From Bacillota bacterium (GTDB lineage: Bacteria > Bacillota > Clostridia > Acetivibrionales > DSM-1351): a stretch of DNA of 11,518 nt. Position 1 is the stretch's first letter. The number at the start of each line of letters is the position of its first letter. The stretch lies in assembly GCA_023436515.1 (NCBI GenBank), contig JAEZIV010000418.1, positions 1-11,518 on the forward strand, given 5' to 3'. Positions 1 through 7,303 of the stretch are shown here, piece by piece. A program made the translations under genes and the position numbers. The notes below the pieces were generated by a model that saw only the letters and a list, made by a program, of their open reading frames with translations, did not search any database and was not told the DNA's origin.

Positions 1-49
1 TACCTTGACATGGTAGGGGTCACTAGTTCGAGCCTAGTAACGACCACCA
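1..49 (+). tRNA. tRNA-Val (anticodon GAC), 3' part only
   Basis: This is the 3' end of a tRNA, cut by the window edge inside the 5' strand of the anticodon stem. The anticodon loop is 5-11 (TTGACAT), which puts the anticodon GAC at 7-9 and reads valine codons GUC/GUU. Bases 1-4 pair with 12-15 to form the anticodon stem. A five-base variable loop follows at 17-21. The T arm is 22-38: stem ACTAG/CTAGT around the loop TTCGAGC. The acceptor strand 39-45, discriminator A46 and an encoded CCA at 47-49 complete the molecule. The D arm and 5' acceptor strand lie outside the window. Cloverleaf geometry fits exactly; identity rests on the anticodon. Confidence 0.93.
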
Positions 50-75
50 AAAACTGCTTATAAGGCAGTTTTTTT
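50..75 (+). terminator. Rho-independent terminator of the tRNA gene
   Basis: An 8-bp stem (50-57 AAAACTGC with 65-72 GCAGTTTT) encloses a 7-base loop, and the T run continues to 75. It begins directly after the tRNA CCA end, so it ends the tRNA transcript and separates it from the antiporter gene downstream. Confidence 0.88.
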
Positions 76-240
76 CGTTAAATGAGTAATATACTTAAAT
101 ATTTTTGTAATCATTTATACTTCCTGCCTCATATTATTATACAAGCACACCGACTAAGCTGTATGCCATTATAATTGGATATATCGAGGCTGTATTTGTG
201 CTGAACTAAGGTTGAAGATTATGAGGAAAAGGGATGTAAA

Positions 241-1248
241 ATGCTACAGAATATTATAATACTCGTGTTGAGCCTGGGAATAATTCTCATAGGCTGTGAA
301 TTGTTTACAAATGGGATAGAATGGCTGGGTAAGCTTCTTAAGCTTGGAGATGGAGTTGTAGGCAGTATTTTTTCAGCGGTTGGAACTTGCTTGCCCGAGA
401 CACTTATACCAATAATAGCACTGCTGTTTACAAAAGGACATTCTGAATCAGTTGAAATAGGCATTGGAGCAATTGTTGGGGCCCCGTTTATGCTTTCCAC
501 ACTTGCCTTTTTTATAACCGGGATAAGTGTTATGATATTTGCTAACCGAAGAAAGACAGGATACGTTCTGAATGTTAACCTTGATATACTCAGTAGGGAT
601 ATTTCCTTCTTTATAGCTGTGTATTTGGGGATGATCCTGGTATCAATTATAGACTTGGGGAGATTTAAGAATATCACGGCGATTATATTGGTAGCCTGCT
701 ACATATATTACGTCCTAAAGACAGTTAACAATGATCATGCCCATGATTCAGAGGTGGAGGAGCTGACCTTATCCAAAGTGTTTAACTCAAGAGCAAATCT
801 AGCTGTTGTTGTTATTCAGGTTGTTGTTGCACTTATAGTAATAATTGCAGGTGCAGAGTTGTTTGTATCCAATATTGAGGTGGTTTCAAAGGGTCTGGGT
901 ATTTCCACACTTGTCCTGTCTATTATTATCACTCCCATTGCTACCGAGCTTCCTGAAAAGTTTAACAGTGTTATCTGGATAAGTAAAAGCAAGGATACTC
1001 TGTCACTGGGGAACATAACCGGAGCAATGGTGTTTCAAAGCTGTATCCCGGTGTCCATAGGGATACTTGCAACCAACTGGAAGCTTGATTCTATTACAAT
1101 TGTTAGTGCACTACTTGCTCTGGGATCAGCACTTGTTACATATATTTGGATAAAGGTTAAAAAACAATTGAATCCCATCCCGTTGGTTTCAGGGGGAGTA
1201 TTTTACTTGTTTTTTATATTGTTTCTCATAGAGAGAGGCTTTCACTAA
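241..1248 (+). CDS. CaCA-family cation antiporter (Na+/Ca2+ exchanger-like)
   Basis: A 335-residue, strongly hydrophobic protein with about ten predicted membrane segments in two halves joined by a short acidic, histidine-containing loop (about residues 163-177, DHAHDSEVEE). Each half carries an alpha-repeat of the calcium:cation antiporter superfamily: GTCLPET at 48-54 and IATELPEK at 233-240, with the glutamate that in this family binds the cation. The second part of each repeat is atypical: GAIVGAPFML (76-85) and GNITGAMVFQ (257-266) stand where characterised exchangers usually have a G-S-N-type motif, so the transported ion is uncertain. ATG at 241 is preceded by a GAGGAAAAGGG-type Shine-Dalgarno. 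The length is usual for prokaryotic YrbG-like exchangers. It is probably monocistronic; its stop overlaps the stop of a convergent gene. Confidence 0.85.
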   Translation: MLQNIIILVLSLGIILIGCELFTNGIEWLGKLLKLGDGVVGSIFSAVGTCLPETLIPIIALLFTKGHSESVEIGIGAIVGAPFMLSTLAFFITGISVMIFANRRKTGYVLNVNLDILSRDISFFIAVYLGMILVSIIDLGRFKNITAIILVACYIYYVLKTVNNDHAHDSEVEELTLSKVFNSRANLAVVVIQVVVALIVIIAGAELFVSNIEVVSKGLGISTLVLSIIITPIATELPEKFNSVIWISKSKDTLSLGNITGAMVFQSCIPVSIGILATNWKLDSITIVSALLALGSALVTYIWIKVKKQLNPIPLVSGGVFYLFFILFLIERGFH

Positions 1249-1637
1249 AGAACATTCTCCATTGTAAAGCCTTCTTTTCTCGGTATATGCAGAATGTAAT
1301 GCCTGAGAGCTTCAAGCTCTGCCAGCGCAGAGGACTCATCTTGTGTTTCTACAAACTTTTTGGATTTATTAAAGGCATCATCGATATTGTCAATTTCAAA
1401 ATGGTCTACAAGCATAGCCCAGAAGTACTTGGTTTTGTCCCATTTTTTTTCAAAGTCTCTTAGTACTTCACCGGCTGTGTCCCATTGCTTTTTTGATACC
1501 GAGTCACTGGCTGATACTACCGCTGACTGGAGCTTCTCAGCCGATTTATTGAGATAAAAAAGTGTCAGTGAACCTGAGAAAACTATTATGATAAGTAATA
1601 TAACAACAATTATAATTGTCTTTGTATTGGTATTCAC
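1245..1637 (-). CDS. DUF4363 family membrane-anchored protein
   Basis: A 130-residue protein with one N-terminal membrane segment (about residues 7-29, rich in I, V and L) and a charged, helical, presumably extracytoplasmic remainder with conserved-looking tryptophans (WDTAGEVLRDFEKKWDKTKYFW, about 52-73). This layout and its position directly after a DUF421 gene match the DUF4363 family; no biochemical role is established. The start is GTG (1635-1637 on the complement), supported by an upstream TGAGGTG Shine-Dalgarno about 8 bases away. It lies 17 bp downstream of the DUF421 gene and is almost certainly cotranscribed. Its TAG stop overlaps the TAA of the antiporter gene, and no terminator hairpin is visible between them. 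Confidence 0.75.
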   Translation of the reverse strand: MNTNTKTIIIVVILLIIIVFSGSLTLFYLNKSAEKLQSAVVSASDSVSKKQWDTAGEVLRDFEKKWDKTKYFWAMLVDHFEIDNIDDAFNKSKKFVETQDESSALAELEALRHYILHIPRKEGFTMENVL

Positions 1638-1654
1638 TACGTTTGCACCTCATG

Positions 1655-2335
1655 TCAATTATTTTTTTCCTTGGCCTGACAGAATAATATTCTGTCAGAG
1701 TCTATACTAGCAAAGAATACATCCTCAACCCTGCTAATTCCAACCTGATTAAGCTCAAGCTCCAGCTCCTCCTTGGACAGATCAACCTTCTTCAGGTTAT
1801 CCTTAAGCAGTTCTCCATCAATAATCAAATCAACTGCCGGAGCCTCGTACTTAACTGAAATATTTAAATCCTCTGGAGTTACGTTTCTCTTGGAGGCTTT
1901 GGGTATTACACTTAACTGGCCATTTGTTTCAAGAATTGCATACTCAACGTCTGCTATATCATATATGTCCTTATTTCTTAACTGTTCCAGTAAATCAGTT
2001 AATGTGTACAGCTCGTTTCGAAAAACCTCCTCGTTGATTCTTCCTGAGGAGATAAGAATACTTGGTATTCCGCAAATAATGTCACGTGCCTTAGAACTCT
2101 TAAGTGAAATAAAGGATATCAGTATCTGAGCTGCAAGCATTGTAAGAATTGGGATGATACCGTTAACTAAGGGAATACCGGTATTTTGCATGGGCACAGA
2201 GGCAAGCTCTGAAATCATAATTGCTACTGCCAATTCAAAGGGTTGGAGCTGCCCGATCTGTCTTTTACCCATGATCCTCATTGCTATGATTACAACGATG
2301 TATAATATGAGGGTTCGCAAAAATACAACTAACAA
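1655..2335 (-). CDS. DUF421 / YetF-like membrane protein
   Basis: A 226-residue protein with three N-terminal membrane segments (about residues 2-20, 34-50 and 56-76) and a soluble cytoplasmic C-terminal half. The family signature is clear: MRIMGKRQIGQLQPFELAV at 19-37, followed by ISELASVPM at 41-49. DUF421 proteins such as Bacillus YetF and YdfS are common in spore formers, some linked to spore properties, but the molecular role is not settled. The start is an uncommon TTG (2333-2335 on the complement), chosen because an AGAGGT Shine-Dalgarno sits 8 bases upstream and the family's N-terminus begins here. It is the first gene of a two-gene unit with DUF4363. No convincing sigma-A promoter was found upstream. 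Confidence 0.85.
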   Translation of the reverse strand: MLVVFLRTLILYIVVIIAMRIMGKRQIGQLQPFELAVAIMISELASVPMQNTGIPLVNGIIPILTMLAAQILISFISLKSSKARDIICGIPSILISSGRINEEVFRNELYTLTDLLEQLRNKDIYDIADVEYAILETNGQLSVIPKASKRNVTPEDLNISVKYEAPAVDLIIDGELLKDNLKKVDLSKEELELELNQVGISRVEDVFFASIDSDRILFCQAKEKNN

Positions 2336-2679
2336 TAACTTTTACCTCTTTCTTTTGTAATTTTGGCTTCAATTCTCGATATATTATTTGTTGAAATGAG
2401 AAAATAATACCTTGAAGACTTCTCGAATAAAGAAAATAAGTCAAGCCCAAAAAGTAAAAATAGAAGCTATTTAGAGATAATAAATGATTTTCATATAAAT
2501 AGACGAGTATTTTAAGCAGAGTATATGCTTTTAAAGAGTAATTGCTGTATTTTGAGATTTTATGTAATTAGTAAAATAGTGGTATAATATTCTGGTATTC
2601 TTTACTGTGGGGCATTGTATTTGGCTTAGAGCTATATAATGCTCATTATTTTTACCTATTTCTGGTGTCGGAGGATTCA
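2336..2679. other. Divergent intergenic region between the DUF421 and trkA genes
   Basis: About 340 bp of very AT-rich DNA separates two divergently transcribed units. On the plus strand it holds a candidate extended -10 promoter for trkA at 2583-2588 and a second TATAAT at 2635-2640 without a well-spaced -35. The DUF421 ribosome binding site occupies its left edge on the complement. I see no gene, no tRNA, no convincing terminator and no recognisable c-di-AMP (ydaO) riboswitch. Confidence 0.6.
2580..2588 (+). promoter_or_regulatory. Candidate extended -10 promoter for the trkA pair
   Basis: TATAAT at 2583-2588 is preceded by TGG (2580-2582), which forms the TGn extended -10 element. The -35 region about 17-18 bases upstream matches the consensus poorly, as is usual when an extended -10 is present. 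Transcription would start near 2595, leaving a leader of about 85 bases before the ATG at 2680. A second TATAAT at 2635-2640 is an alternative. Confidence 0.45.
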
Positions 2680-3297
2680 ATGCAGGTTGTTATAATTGGG
2701 TGTGGCAAGGTTGGGGCAAAATTTGCTCAGGTGCTTTCTCAGGAGGGTCACGAAATAGTTATCGTAGCAAGTGACAGTAAGGCATTTAAGAATTTATCAC
2801 CTGATTTTACAGGTATAACCGTTACAGGTGTACCTATTGATCAGGATGTCCTGAAAACAGCTGGTATTGAAACTGCAGATGCTCTTGTCGCAGTAACCGA
2901 AGATGACAATGTGAATATTATGGTTAGTCAGGTGGCTAAGGAAATATTCAAGGTTCAAAAGGTTATAGCAAGAATATATAACCCTGCCAGAGAGCACGTA
3001 TTTCACGAATTCGGACTTGAAACCTTTTGTCCTACAGATATAACTGTTAATGTTATTCGAGCGCTCATAGACTCTGAAGATGATGTTAGCACCCATACCA
3101 TTGGTAATACCTCTGTTATTTTCAGAAGCAAAAAGATACAGGAAGCTTGGATAGGTAAAAGAGTCAGTCAGATTAAGCTTAAAGAAGGAATGATTTTTGG
3201 CATAAACAGAAGCGGTAAATTCATATTTTTAAAGGATATAAAGAAACTGATGAAAGACGATGTTCTGGTTATTGCTGATACAGCTAAAAAAATATAA
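2680..3297 (+). CDS. trkA: TrkA-type potassium channel regulator (RCK protein), copy 1
   Basis: A 205-residue cytoplasmic RCK protein: an N-terminal Rossmann (TrkA-N) domain at about 1-120 and a TrkA-C domain at about 135-203. The nucleotide-binding loop GCGKVG is at 7-12. Such proteins form rings under TrkH/KtrB channels and gate potassium uptake in response to bound nucleotides, and often c-di-AMP at the C domain. I place the start at ATG 2680, not the in-frame GTG 15 bases upstream, because GGAGG at 2670-2674 is spaced 5 bases from the ATG and the Rossmann strand begins at once. Unusually, the acidic residue that normally ends the second beta strand is Ala30 (IVIVASDS), and the usual GDGTD-like stretch reads TGVPID (49-54). 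A second TrkA gene follows after 84 bp; the likely channel partner is the minus-strand trkH beyond tyrS. Confidence 0.88.
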   Translation: MQVVIIGCGKVGAKFAQVLSQEGHEIVIVASDSKAFKNLSPDFTGITVTGVPIDQDVLKTAGIETADALVAVTEDDNVNIMVSQVAKEIFKVQKVIARIYNPAREHVFHEFGLETFCPTDITVNVIRALIDSEDDVSTHTIGNTSVIFRSKKIQEAWIGKRVSQIKLKEGMIFGINRSGKFIFLKDIKKLMKDDVLVIADTAKKI

Positions 3298-3381
3298 CCC
3301 AACAGTATTCTCATAAGGGATGATGTTCTCTTCACATTTTGATACAAACCATTCTTTTATCACAATTTAGGGAGGCATGGC

Positions 3382-4041
3382 ATGAATATAGTAATAGCGG
3401 GCGGAGGAAAACTGGGCTTCTATCTGGTTAAAACGCTTCTGCCCTATAAGCATAAGATTACAGTTATTGAACCTCAAAAGGATTTATGTGAAAAGATTGC
3501 TAATCAGCTTAATATTATGGTATTAAATGGTGATGGGACAAATATAGATCACCTGACAGAATCTAATGTAAGTAAAGCAGAGGTTTTCATAGCAGTTACC
3601 GGAAGAGACGAGGAAAATCTAATTGCATGCCAGTTAGCTAAACGAAAATTTGGAGTTAGCAGGACCATAGCCAGAGTCAATAATCCTAAGAACATATCTG
3701 TTTTTGAAAAGCTTGGAGTTGATATGGCAGTGAGCAGCACCTCTATTATTGCTGATCTTATTGAACAGGAGGTTGACTACTGCGGGGTAAGAACCTTGGT
3801 TAAGCTGAAGGAGGGGAAGGTAACTCTTAGTGAGCTACTTATACCACCTGATTCGCAGGCAGTAAATATGAGTATTAAGGATTTAGATATACCCAAGGAT
3901 ATTATCCTTACCTCGGTAATACGGGGAGACTCGGTTATAATACCAAAGGGTGACACTATTCTTATGGAGGGTGATTACATTATTGCTGCTTCTGGAGCGA
4001 AGGACCAAAAGGTATTGATGGAGTTCTTTTTAGGCAAATAA
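3382..4041 (+). CDS. trkA: TrkA-type potassium channel regulator (RCK protein), copy 2
   Basis: A 219-residue RCK protein with a canonical Rossmann domain (GGGKLG at 7-12, Glu30 ending the second beta strand in VIEPQ, NGDGTN at 49-54) and a full TrkA-C domain (about 136-215, ending in the typical GDYIIAASGAKDQ stretch). It should bind NAD(H) or ADP/ATP and gate a TrkH-type channel. ATG at 3382 has GGGAGG at 3370-3375, six bases upstream. It follows copy 1 in the same direction without a visible terminator, so the two are probably cotranscribed. Sequence identity to copy 1 is low by eye, so this is an old duplication or a functional pair, not a recent repeat. The tyrS promoter begins only about 10 bases after its stop. 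Confidence 0.92.
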   Translation: MNIVIAGGGKLGFYLVKTLLPYKHKITVIEPQKDLCEKIANQLNIMVLNGDGTNIDHLTESNVSKAEVFIAVTGRDEENLIACQLAKRKFGVSRTIARVNNPKNISVFEKLGVDMAVSSTSIIADLIEQEVDYCGVRTLVKLKEGKVTLSELLIPPDSQAVNMSIKDLDIPKDIILTSVIRGDSVIIPKGDTILMEGDYIIAASGAKDQKVLMEFFLGK

Positions 4042-4051
4042 TAATTATAGG

Positions 4052-4079
4052 TTGAAAAAATCTATCAATGTGGTAGAAT
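4052..4079 (+). promoter_or_regulatory. Sigma-A promoter of the tyrS T-box leader
   Basis: TTGAAA at 4052-4057 and TAGAAT at 4074-4079 are separated by 16 bases. TGG at 4071-4073 adds the TGn extended -10 element. Transcription would begin at about 4086, just ahead of the T-box stem I. This makes tyrS its own unit and not a read-through gene of the trkA pair. Confidence 0.75.
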
Positions 4080-4085
4080 AACTAA

Positions 4086-4360
4086 TAATAATCAAAAGGC
4101 TGAGATTAATTCAGGAATGGCAGAGCTGTTTCTAAGTAGCTGTTCATGTTGGTATAGAGAGCAATCTGACTGGTGAAAAGATTGACCATACATGGATGAG
4201 TGAATTACGTTTTATGAGCCGCTAAAGCCGGGTAAGCCCGTTATAGCTTCAAGACATCTATAAAACTGATTTCAGAACATAAAATGTGAAGTGTGTTTTA
4301 AGATGTGAATTAAGGTGGTACCACGAGCTCTTCGTCCTTATACGGGATTGAGAGCTTTTT
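4086..4360 (+). promoter_or_regulatory. T-box riboswitch leader (tyrosine specific) of tyrS
   Basis: The leader binds uncharged tRNA-Tyr and then prevents premature termination. Visible parts: GGCT (4098-4101) can pair with AGCC (4217-4220) to close stem I. The distal hairpin CAATCT/AGATTG (4162-4167 with 4179-4184) carries a GGTG apical loop motif at 4172-4175. The specifier codon TAC (tyrosine) is at 4206-4208 in the usual GAA-T-TAC-GT context ahead of ATGAGC. The T-box AAGGTGGTACCACG is at 4312-4325; its TGGT bulge (4316-4319) pairs with an ACCA tRNA end, matching the A discriminator of tRNA-Tyr. AAGG (4312-4315) can pair with CCTT (4336-4339) to form the antiterminator, excluding the terminator hairpin. 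The 5' end is inferred from the promoter. Confidence 0.93.
4326..4360 (+). terminator. Regulated terminator of the T-box leader
   Basis: AGCTCT (4326-4331) pairs with AGAGCT (4351-4356), with further inner pairing possible around CGTCC and GGGAT, and a T run at 4356-4360. Part of its 5' arm is shared with the antiterminator, so it forms only when tRNA-Tyr is charged. Confidence 0.88.
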
Positions 4361-4411
4361 CTATTACAGACAAAAGTATTATTAACAAATTGTTCAAAGG
4401 AGAGTTCTTTT

Positions 4412-5638
4412 ATGAGTAATGTTTTTGATTTATTACAGGAAAGAGGGTTTATTGCTCAAGTAACCCATGAAGACGAAGTTAAGAAGCTTTTAGCAGAAAA
4501 AAGTGTCACCTTCTATATAGGTTTTGATCCTACAGCAGATAGCCTTCATGTTGGGCATTTTCTTCAACTAATGGTAATGGCTCATATGCAGAAGGCAGGA
4601 CACAGACCAATTGTGTTAATTGGCGGCGGAACCGCTCTTGTTGGGGATCCCAGCGGTAAAAATGACATGAGAAAGATGATGACCAGGGAGATTGTTCAGC
4701 ACAATGTTGAACGCTTCAAGTCCCAGATATCAAAGTTTATTGATTTTACCGACGACAGAGCTATCATGGTTGATAACGGCGACTGGCTGCTGGATTTAAA
4801 CTATGTAGATTTTCTGAGAAATGTTGGAGTTCATTTTTCAGTTAATAGAATGCTCTCGGCAGAGTGCTTTAAAAGCAGAATGGAGAAAGGTTTGACCTTC
4901 CTAGAGTTTAATTACATGCTTATGCAGAGCTATGATTTTCTGGTATTGAACAGAAAGTATGACTGTCAGATGGAATTGGGTGGAGATGACCAGTGGTCAA
5001 ATATTCTAGGTGGCTTGGAGCTTGTCAGAAAATCTGACGGTAAGAATGTATATGGTATGACCTTTACCCTTCTTACAACCAGTGAAGGAAAGAAAATGGG
5101 TAAAACCGAAAGCGGTGCGGTTTGGCTTGATCCTGAGAAAACTACACCCTATGAATTCTACCAATACTGGAGAAATATCAGTGATAATGATGTGGAAAAA
5201 TGCCTTGCACTCCTTACCTTTCTGCCGATGGACGAGGTTAGGAAGCTCGGAGCTCTTACAGATGCAGGAATAAATCAGGCAAAGGCAATACTCGCTTTTG
5301 AGGTTACAAAAATAGTTCACGGGCAAGAACAGGCCCTAAAGGCAAAAGAAGCGGCAGAGGCCATCTTCGGAGGAAAGGGTAGCTCAGAAAATATTCCATT
5401 TATTGAGGTTAAGTCTGACGAATTTGAAGTAGGGATTAAAATAACAGATTTATTAGTACTTGCTGAGCTGACTCCTTCAAAAAGCGAAGCCAGAAGAGCA
5501 GTACAACAGGGTGGCGTCGTGTTGAACGACAATAAGATCACAAGCTTTGATTATACAGTTGGAGCTTCGGATATTGTTGACGGTGAAATCATGCTTCAAA
5601 AGGGCAAAAAGAGCTTTGTGAAAGTCAAAATAATCTAA
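4412..5638 (+). CDS. tyrS: Tyrosyl-tRNA synthetase
   Basis: A class I aminoacyl-tRNA synthetase that activates tyrosine with ATP and charges tRNA-Tyr in the cytoplasm. The protein has 408 residues, normal for bacterial TyrRS. It carries the HIGH-type signature HVGH at 46-49, the tyrosine pocket stretch [12 protein letters not shown] at 186-197, the KMSKS-type loop KMGKT at 228-232, and a C-terminal S4-like RNA-binding domain at about 345-405. ATG at 4412 follows AAAGGAGAG at 4396-4404. The T-box leader with a tyrosine specifier independently confirms the assignment. The coding sequence is intact, with no frameshift. It is convergent with trkH, and the two share a bidirectional terminator. Confidence 0.98.
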   Translation: MSNVFDLLQERGFIAQVTHEDEVKKLLAEKSVTFYIGFDPTADSLHVGHFLQLMVMAHMQKAGHRPIVLIGGGTALVGDPSGKNDMRKMMTREIVQHNVERFKSQISKFIDFTDDRAIMVDNGDWLLDLNYVDFLRNVGVHFSVNRMLSAECFKSRMEKGLTFLEFNYMLMQSYDFLVLNRKYDCQMELGGDDQWSNILGGLELVRKSDGKNVYGMTFTLLTTSEGKKMGKTESGAVWLDPEKTTPYEFYQYWRNISDNDVEKCLALLTFLPMDEVRKLGALTDAGINQAKAILAFEVTKIVHGQEQALKAKEAAEAIFGGKGSSENIPFIEVKSDEFEVGIKITDLLVLAELTPSKSEARRAVQQGGVVLNDNKITSFDYTVGASDIVDGEIMLQKGKKSFVKVKII

Positions 5639-5672
5639 AGGCACACTATGCTTGATAAATAAATATTCCAAT

Positions 5673-5711
5673 AAAAACGGGTTTGCTGCAATTGCGGCAA
5701 ACCCGTTTTTT
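5673..5711. terminator. Bidirectional terminator between tyrS and trkH
   Basis: A 17-bp stem (5673-5689 with 5694-5710, one G-T wobble) closes on an AATT loop. It is flanked by a T run on the plus strand (5706-5711) and an A run (5673-5677) that is a T run on the minus strand. It therefore can end both tyrS (+) and trkH (-), which converge on it. Confidence 0.93.
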
Positions 5712-5737
5712 AGATGGTGGCCCCAGCGGTCACATTG

Positions 5738-7117
5738 TTAACCAACAAGTATCTTAGCCTCGGGGTAAACCACATCGGCGTTTCTTTTTGAGGATTTCAG
5801 AGTAAGAGCTACTGCGAAGGACAAAGGTCCCACTCTTCCAAGGAACATGGTTAGTATTATTAGTATTTTACTAACAGTATCAAGTGAGGGTGTAACACCC
5901 AGTGTCAGCCCAACTGTTCCGAAGGCGGAGGTTGTCTCATATAAAGCATCCAGAACATTCAGATTTGATGGCAGTAATACAATAGCGGTTGTAATTACCA
6001 TTACAATTATTCCACTTAAGCCGGCTATTGACAAAGCCTTATTTACTGTAAACTGATGAATCTTTCTCTTGAAAAGAACAATATCGCCAGAATCCTTGAC
6101 TTGGGAAAATACCGCCATTATAAGAACTCCAAAAGTAGTAACCTTGATACCGCCGCCGGTTGAACCCGGAGCTGCTCCAATAAACATAAGGAAAATCATA
6201 AAGACCTTTGAGATTTCATTCATTTCTGTCAGATTGATTGAATTAAAACCAGCTGATCTGGCTGCTGCTGATTGAAAGAAGGCTGCGTTTAGTTTTTCAA
6301 AAAGGCTCATTGGTCCAAGAGTTTTAGTATTTGAATATTCTGTTGCAAAAATAAATACAGTGCCTGAAATAATTAGGACCCCAGTGATAGCCAGCACAAG
6401 CTTTGTATGAAAAATAAGCTGTTTATTCTTTTTGAAATGCCATATATCTCTCCAAACCGAAAAGCCCAATCCTCCTGCTATTATTAACCCAGAGATTGTG
6501 TAGATGATAATGGGGTCGTTATTGAATGGGGTAAGGCTTAAATATTCTCCATTTACAACAGCACTTGTCAGATCAAAGCCCGCATTGCTAAATGCAGAGA
6601 TAGAGTAAAAAATACTCAGGTAAAGTCCTATTGCGCCGTACCTTGGGACAAAACTTAAAGATAGAATCACAGCACCCAACAGCTCAATTATTAAGGTGGC
6701 AGTAACCACCTTCCTTATCAGTCTCAGTACCTCTGAAAAGCTGAAATAATTAATTGATTCCTGAGCAAGCAGCATGCCCTTCAAACCTATTTTTTTTCTT
6801 AGTATAAGTGAAAAGAAGGTTGCCAGAGTTACAATACCCAAGGCGCCAACCTGAACAAGAGCAAGAATAATCAATTGTCCTATTATTGACCAGTGTGTAA
6901 AGGTGTCATAAACTGTCAGGCCTGTTATACAAGAGGCTGAAGTAGCTGTTAAAAATGCATTAATAAAGGGGGTCCATTCTCCACTTTTTGAAGAAAAAGG
7001 CATTATCAGAAGAAATGTACCAATCATTATTAATACAGCGAAGCTTAAAACCATCAACTTTGTTGGGGGTATACTTATCAACCTATGAATTGCTTTCCTA
7101 AAAAAACTCCTGTTCAT
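5738..7117 (-). CDS. trkH: TrkH/KtrB-type potassium-translocating membrane subunit
   Basis: A 459-residue integral membrane protein of the SKT (TrkH/KtrB) superfamily, built from four M1-P-M2 units. All four pore loops keep the potassium-filter glycine: CITGLT (Gly66), SNAGFD (Gly180), SAGFNS (Gly290) and GTVGLT (Gly403). The gating loop GAAPGSTGGGIK in the third unit is at 314-325, and the C-terminal FLGRVGPLSFA stretch (425-435) is also typical. The length is that of KtrB. I choose ATG 7115-7117 on the complement: an AGGTGG lies just upstream, whereas the in-frame TTG 15 bases earlier lacks a binding site. It needs a cytoplasmic RCK ring, presumably from the two trkA genes on the other side of tyrS. 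It appears monocistronic. Confidence 0.95.
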   Translation of the reverse strand: MNRSFFRKAIHRLISIPPTKLMVLSFAVLIMIGTFLLIMPFSSKSGEWTPFINAFLTATSASCITGLTVYDTFTHWSIIGQLIILALVQVGALGIVTLATFFSLILRKKIGLKGMLLAQESINYFSFSEVLRLIRKVVTATLIIELLGAVILSLSFVPRYGAIGLYLSIFYSISAFSNAGFDLTSAVVNGEYLSLTPFNNDPIIIYTISGLIIAGGLGFSVWRDIWHFKKNKQLIFHTKLVLAITGVLIISGTVFIFATEYSNTKTLGPMSLFEKLNAAFFQSAAARSAGFNSINLTEMNEISKVFMIFLMFIGAAPGSTGGGIKVTTFGVLIMAVFSQVKDSGDIVLFKRKIHQFTVNKALSIAGLSGIIVMVITTAIVLLPSNLNVLDALYETTSAFGTVGLTLGVTPSLDTVSKILIILTMFLGRVGPLSFAVALTLKSSKRNADVVYPEAKILVG

Positions 7118-7154
7118 TATCCACCTAACCAAAAAATTTTCGTTATGATTTTTC

Positions 7155-7183
7155 AGATTACCACAAAAATAATCAAATTACAA
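7155..7183 (-). promoter_or_regulatory. Candidate promoter of trkH
   Basis: On the complement, TTGTAA (7178-7183) and TAATCT (7155-7160) are 17 bases apart, with a TGG extended -10 element directly before the -10 box. The -10 box matches consensus at only three positions, so this is a tentative call. It lies about 40 bases ahead of the trkH start. Confidence 0.35.
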
Positions 7184-7303
7184 ATAATAGATTTTCATAA
7201 TGATCTTTAAAATATGAGGAATACGAAAAAATTTTTTGTAGAAAATATAATGGAATTCAAAAAAATAATTTTTGATGAATACAAGTTTAAAGGAGGAATA
7301 TTA

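Noticed and set aside
1..75. tRNA-Val 3' end as an integration (att) site for a genomic island
   Set aside because: No integrase gene and no repeat of the tRNA end was seen within the window; the downstream genes look like ordinary chromosomal genes.
219..677. Open frame of 152 codons on the minus strand opposite the antiporter gene
   Set aside because: No supported ribosome binding site, composition mirrors the membrane protein on the other strand, and it covers the start of a well-supported gene.
2336..2679. c-di-AMP (ydaO/yuaA) riboswitch ahead of the potassium regulators
   Set aside because: Expected for some ktr genes, but the conserved GC-rich core motifs are not visible in this very AT-rich region.
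5006..5671. Several open frames on the minus strand across tyrS
   Set aside because: They overlap an intact, certain gene and have no recognisable domains or binding sites.
7246..7251. TATAAT ahead of the coat-gene pair as a sigma-A promoter, or a sigma-E/G/K promoter in the same stretch
   Set aside because: No -35 at proper spacing, and none of the sporulation-sigma consensus pairs fits well; left uncalled.
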